Program-made: the position numbers and the translations under genes
Shown: positions 34,574-35,991 of the stretch, one piece after another
How the letters are laid out: the number at the start of each line of letters is the position of its first letter
Numbering within the stretch: the first letter of the stretch is position 1
Assembly: GCA_902362365.1 (NCBI GenBank)
Contig: CABIVQ010000035.1
Location: 1-35,991, forward strand
Direction of reading: 5' to 3'
Source of the DNA: Clostridiaceae bacterium
GTDB lineage: Bacteria; Bacillota; Clostridia; Peptostreptococcales; Peptostreptococcaceae
DNA: 35,991 bases
Notes under the pieces: generated by a model
What the model saw: only the letters and a program-made list of their open reading frames with translations
What the model was told of the DNA's origin: nothing
Database searches by the model: none

Positions 34574-35809
34574 TTAAATTTCAAATAATTCCTCTATTAA
34601 TTTTATGTATTCTTCCCTTTTTCCTTTGTCTTTGACTTGCTTTAAATTAAGTATTGGTTCTCTAACAAGTCTCTTCAATGCTGATCCCATCATTTTATCT
34701 ATAATTCTTTTATCTTTAGAGTCAAGATCAACTTTTCTAAATATATAATCTAAAGTATCTTGTCTTATCTCAAAACACTTTTCATTTAATGATTGAATAG
34801 TAGGATCTATATCTGCAGCATCTAACCATTCCATAAATTCATCAACTTTAGAATTTATAGTTTGACGGCCTATCATCGCTAGCTCATTTCTCTTACTATC
34901 ATTTTTATCATGTATTTTCTTTAAATCATCTATATCATAAACCTCTATATTTTCAAATTCATTAATATTAGGATCTATATCTCTAGGCAATGCAATATCC
35001 ATCATATATAATTTATGATCCAAATTTGGAATTTCTTCAGCTCTTAATACTGTATGTGGTGATGCAGTTGCACTTACGACTATATCTACATTTTTAAGAG
35101 TTTCATACCTGCTGTCATAGTTTATTGGAATAACATTTTTAAAATCATCACCTATATCTTCATACTTCCCATGACTACGATTAGCTAAATATATAGTATT
35201 TACTTTTTCTTCCTTTAAATGAGTCATCGTTAGTTTGCTCATTTTACCAAAACCAACTACTAAAGCATTTTTGTTTTCCAAACTACCTAGTTTTTCTTTT
35301 AATAATTTAATACCTATATAACTTATTGATAATGGTTGTTGAGATATCTTAGTTGTGCTCTTAATTTCTTTTGATGTTGTTACTGCTTCTCTAAATAATT
35401 TATTGAAAACTTTTTTACTAGCACCTAATTTCATAGAAAACTCATGTGCATCTTTTACTTGCCCTAATATTTGATCTTCACCTAATACTATTGAGTCTAA
35501 TCCTGCAGTAACTTCAAAGAGATGATCTATAGCTTGCTTCCCTGATTTTGAAAATAAATATGATTTTATATTTCTTTCATTAAAATATTCTTCATAAAAA
35601 TCTTCTACAATTTGAATTTTATTTTCTATATTATTTGCTCTAATATAGATTTCGCTTCTGTTACATGTAGATAATATCACAATTTCGCTAATATCTTTAT
35701 CCAATAAGGAGTTTATAGCTTCTATTTTTCTAGTATCTGTAAAGGATACTTTTTCTCTAACACTTATTGGAGCTAAATTATGGTTTACCCCTATAACTCC
35801 TATATCCAT
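34574..35809 (-). CDS. hemA: Glutamyl-tRNA reductase
   Basis: HemA reduces glutamyl-tRNA to glutamate-1-semialdehyde with NADPH, the first committed step of tetrapyrrole synthesis. The 411-residue protein has G-V-N-H-N-L-A-P near 7, the catalytic Cys49 in L-S-T-C-N-R-S-E-I-Y, the NADPH motif V-V-G-F-G-K-M near 185, and a helical dimerisation tail. Length is the ordinary one, so there is no fused precorrin-2 dehydrogenase as in some clostridial HemA proteins. The ATG at 35807-35809 has GGAGG 6 bases upstream; a TTG two codons earlier is rejected. It lies about 95 bases downstream of the 5S rRNA gene. Confidence 0.95.
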   Translation of the reverse strand: MDIGVIGVNHNLAPISVREKVSFTDTRKIEAINSLLDKDISEIVILSTCNRSEIYIRANNIENKIQIVEDFYEEYFNERNIKSYLFSKSGKQAIDHLFEVTAGLDSIVLGEDQILGQVKDAHEFSMKLGASKKVFNKLFREAVTTSKEIKSTTKISQQPLSISYIGIKLLKEKLGSLENKNALVVGFGKMSKLTMTHLKEEKVNTIYLANRSHGKYEDIGDDFKNVIPINYDSRYETLKNVDIVVSATASPHTVLRAEEIPNLDHKLYMMDIALPRDIDPNINEFENIEVYDIDDLKKIHDKNDSKRNELAMIGRQTINSKVDEFMEWLDAADIDPTIQSLNEKCFEIRQDTLDYIFRKVDLDSKDKRIIDKMMGSALKRLVREPILNLKQVKDKGKREEYIKLIEELFEI

Positions 35810-35851
35810 AGCCAACCTCCATACGATTTCTTAATTTCTATCCCCATTTAT

Positions 35852-35881
35852 AGTATACATTATATCAACTTTATTTGTAAA
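35852..35881 (-). promoter_or_regulatory. Candidate hemA promoter
   Basis: On the minus strand, TTTACA (35876-35881) and TATACT (35852-35857) are separated by 18 bases, about 43 bases ahead of the hemA ATG. A second TATAAT-like hexamer a few bases upstream lacks a good -35. No tetrapyrrole-responsive leader is seen in the short 5' region. Confidence 0.5.
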
Positions 35882-35904
35882 TTTTAAGTTTGCATAATAA
35901 AAAA

Positions 35905-35991
35905 GATTACGTGGCTACGTCTTACTCTCCCAGGAGGTTGCCCCCCAAGTACCATCAGCGCTAAAGAGCTTAACTTCTGTGTTCGGAATGG
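35905..35991 (-). rRNA. rrf: 5S ribosomal RNA, partial (3' part)
   Basis: The minus strand reads the conserved 5S core CCATTCCGAACACAGAAGTT, then AAGCTC, a GATGGTACTTGG segment, and CTGGGAGAGTAAGACG near the end. About 87 bases are inside the window, and the 5' part lies beyond the right edge. The 3' end is set at about 35905, just before a T-rich run that may act as terminator; it may be off by a few bases. It marks the end of an rRNA operon transcribed in the same direction as hemA. Confidence 0.93.

Noticed and set aside
34574..35809. HemA fused to precorrin-2 dehydrogenase
   Set aside because: The protein is 411 residues, ends in the normal dimerisation tail, and has no second nucleotide-binding domain.
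1..35991. CRISPR arrays, insertion sequences, prophage genes, tRNA genes
   Set aside because: No repeat-spacer pattern, transposase or integrase motif, terminal repeats or cloverleaf sequence was found on either strand by eye.

Overview
The window is AT-rich, and every intact gene reads leftward on the minus strand. It looks like a chromosome segment of an anaerobic low-GC Firmicute in the Clostridia, most likely Peptostreptococcaceae (the group of Clostridioides, Paraclostridium, Paeniclostridium and Romboutsia). The grounds are base composition, GGAGG-type ribosome binding sites with some TTG/GTG starts, a complete cobalt-early (anaerobic) B12 pathway, and protein flavour. Species cannot be fixed from the sequence alone. 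The right edge cuts into a 5S rRNA gene, so an rRNA operon lies just outside.

Right half (about 12.5-35.9 kb): tetrapyrrole and cobalamin synthesis. After the 5S gene come hemA-hemL (5-aminolevulinate from glutamyl-tRNA). Next is cobT-cobU-cobS-cobC (nucleotide loop assembly), then an adenosylcobalamin riboswitch with a terminator. Downstream of it lies an 18-gene, tightly coupled operon: cbiP, cbiA, cbiB, cobD, pduX-like, cbiC, cbiD, cbiE, cbiT, cbiF, cbiG, cbiH, cbiJ, cbiK, cbiL, hemC, cobA-hemD fusion, hemB. The transcription order is close to the reverse of the reaction order. The window holds nearly everything from glutamyl-tRNA to cobalamin. Missing here are precorrin-2 dehydrogenase, the corrinoid adenosyltransferase, cobalt uptake and any lower-ligand base synthesis.

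Left half (about 0.2-12.2 kb): a run of regulator-exporter units. (1) A BltR/BmrR-like MerR regulator, a BltD-like polyamine acetyltransferase and a MATE pump, with a textbook 19-bp-spacer MerR promoter between regulator and acetyltransferase. (2) A TetR regulator and a CPA2-type cation/proton antiporter, with two palindromic operators around the promoter. (3) A MarR regulator and a MepA-like MATE pump, with the same two-operator layout. (4) A 10-TM heavy-metal-exporter-like protein with a His-rich loop and a Fur-box-like inverted repeat at its promoter. Between them lie an AIM24 family protein and an L,D-transpeptidase domain protein without an export signal.

At 3.97-5.79 kb there is a patch of gene decay. 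It holds an unidentified C-terminal remnant, a broken phosphodiesterase/alkaline phosphatase family gene, and an alanine racemase that lost its N-terminus with the PLP-binding lysine. The last two are fused head to head, as if one deletion removed the start regions of two divergent genes. I found no insertion sequence, phage gene, tRNA or CRISPR array. I do not see a clearly new defence or mobile system. The most unusual items are the decay junction, the repeated operator architecture, the mid-cluster riboswitch, and an unexplained foldable intergenic stretch at 12.3-12.45 kb.
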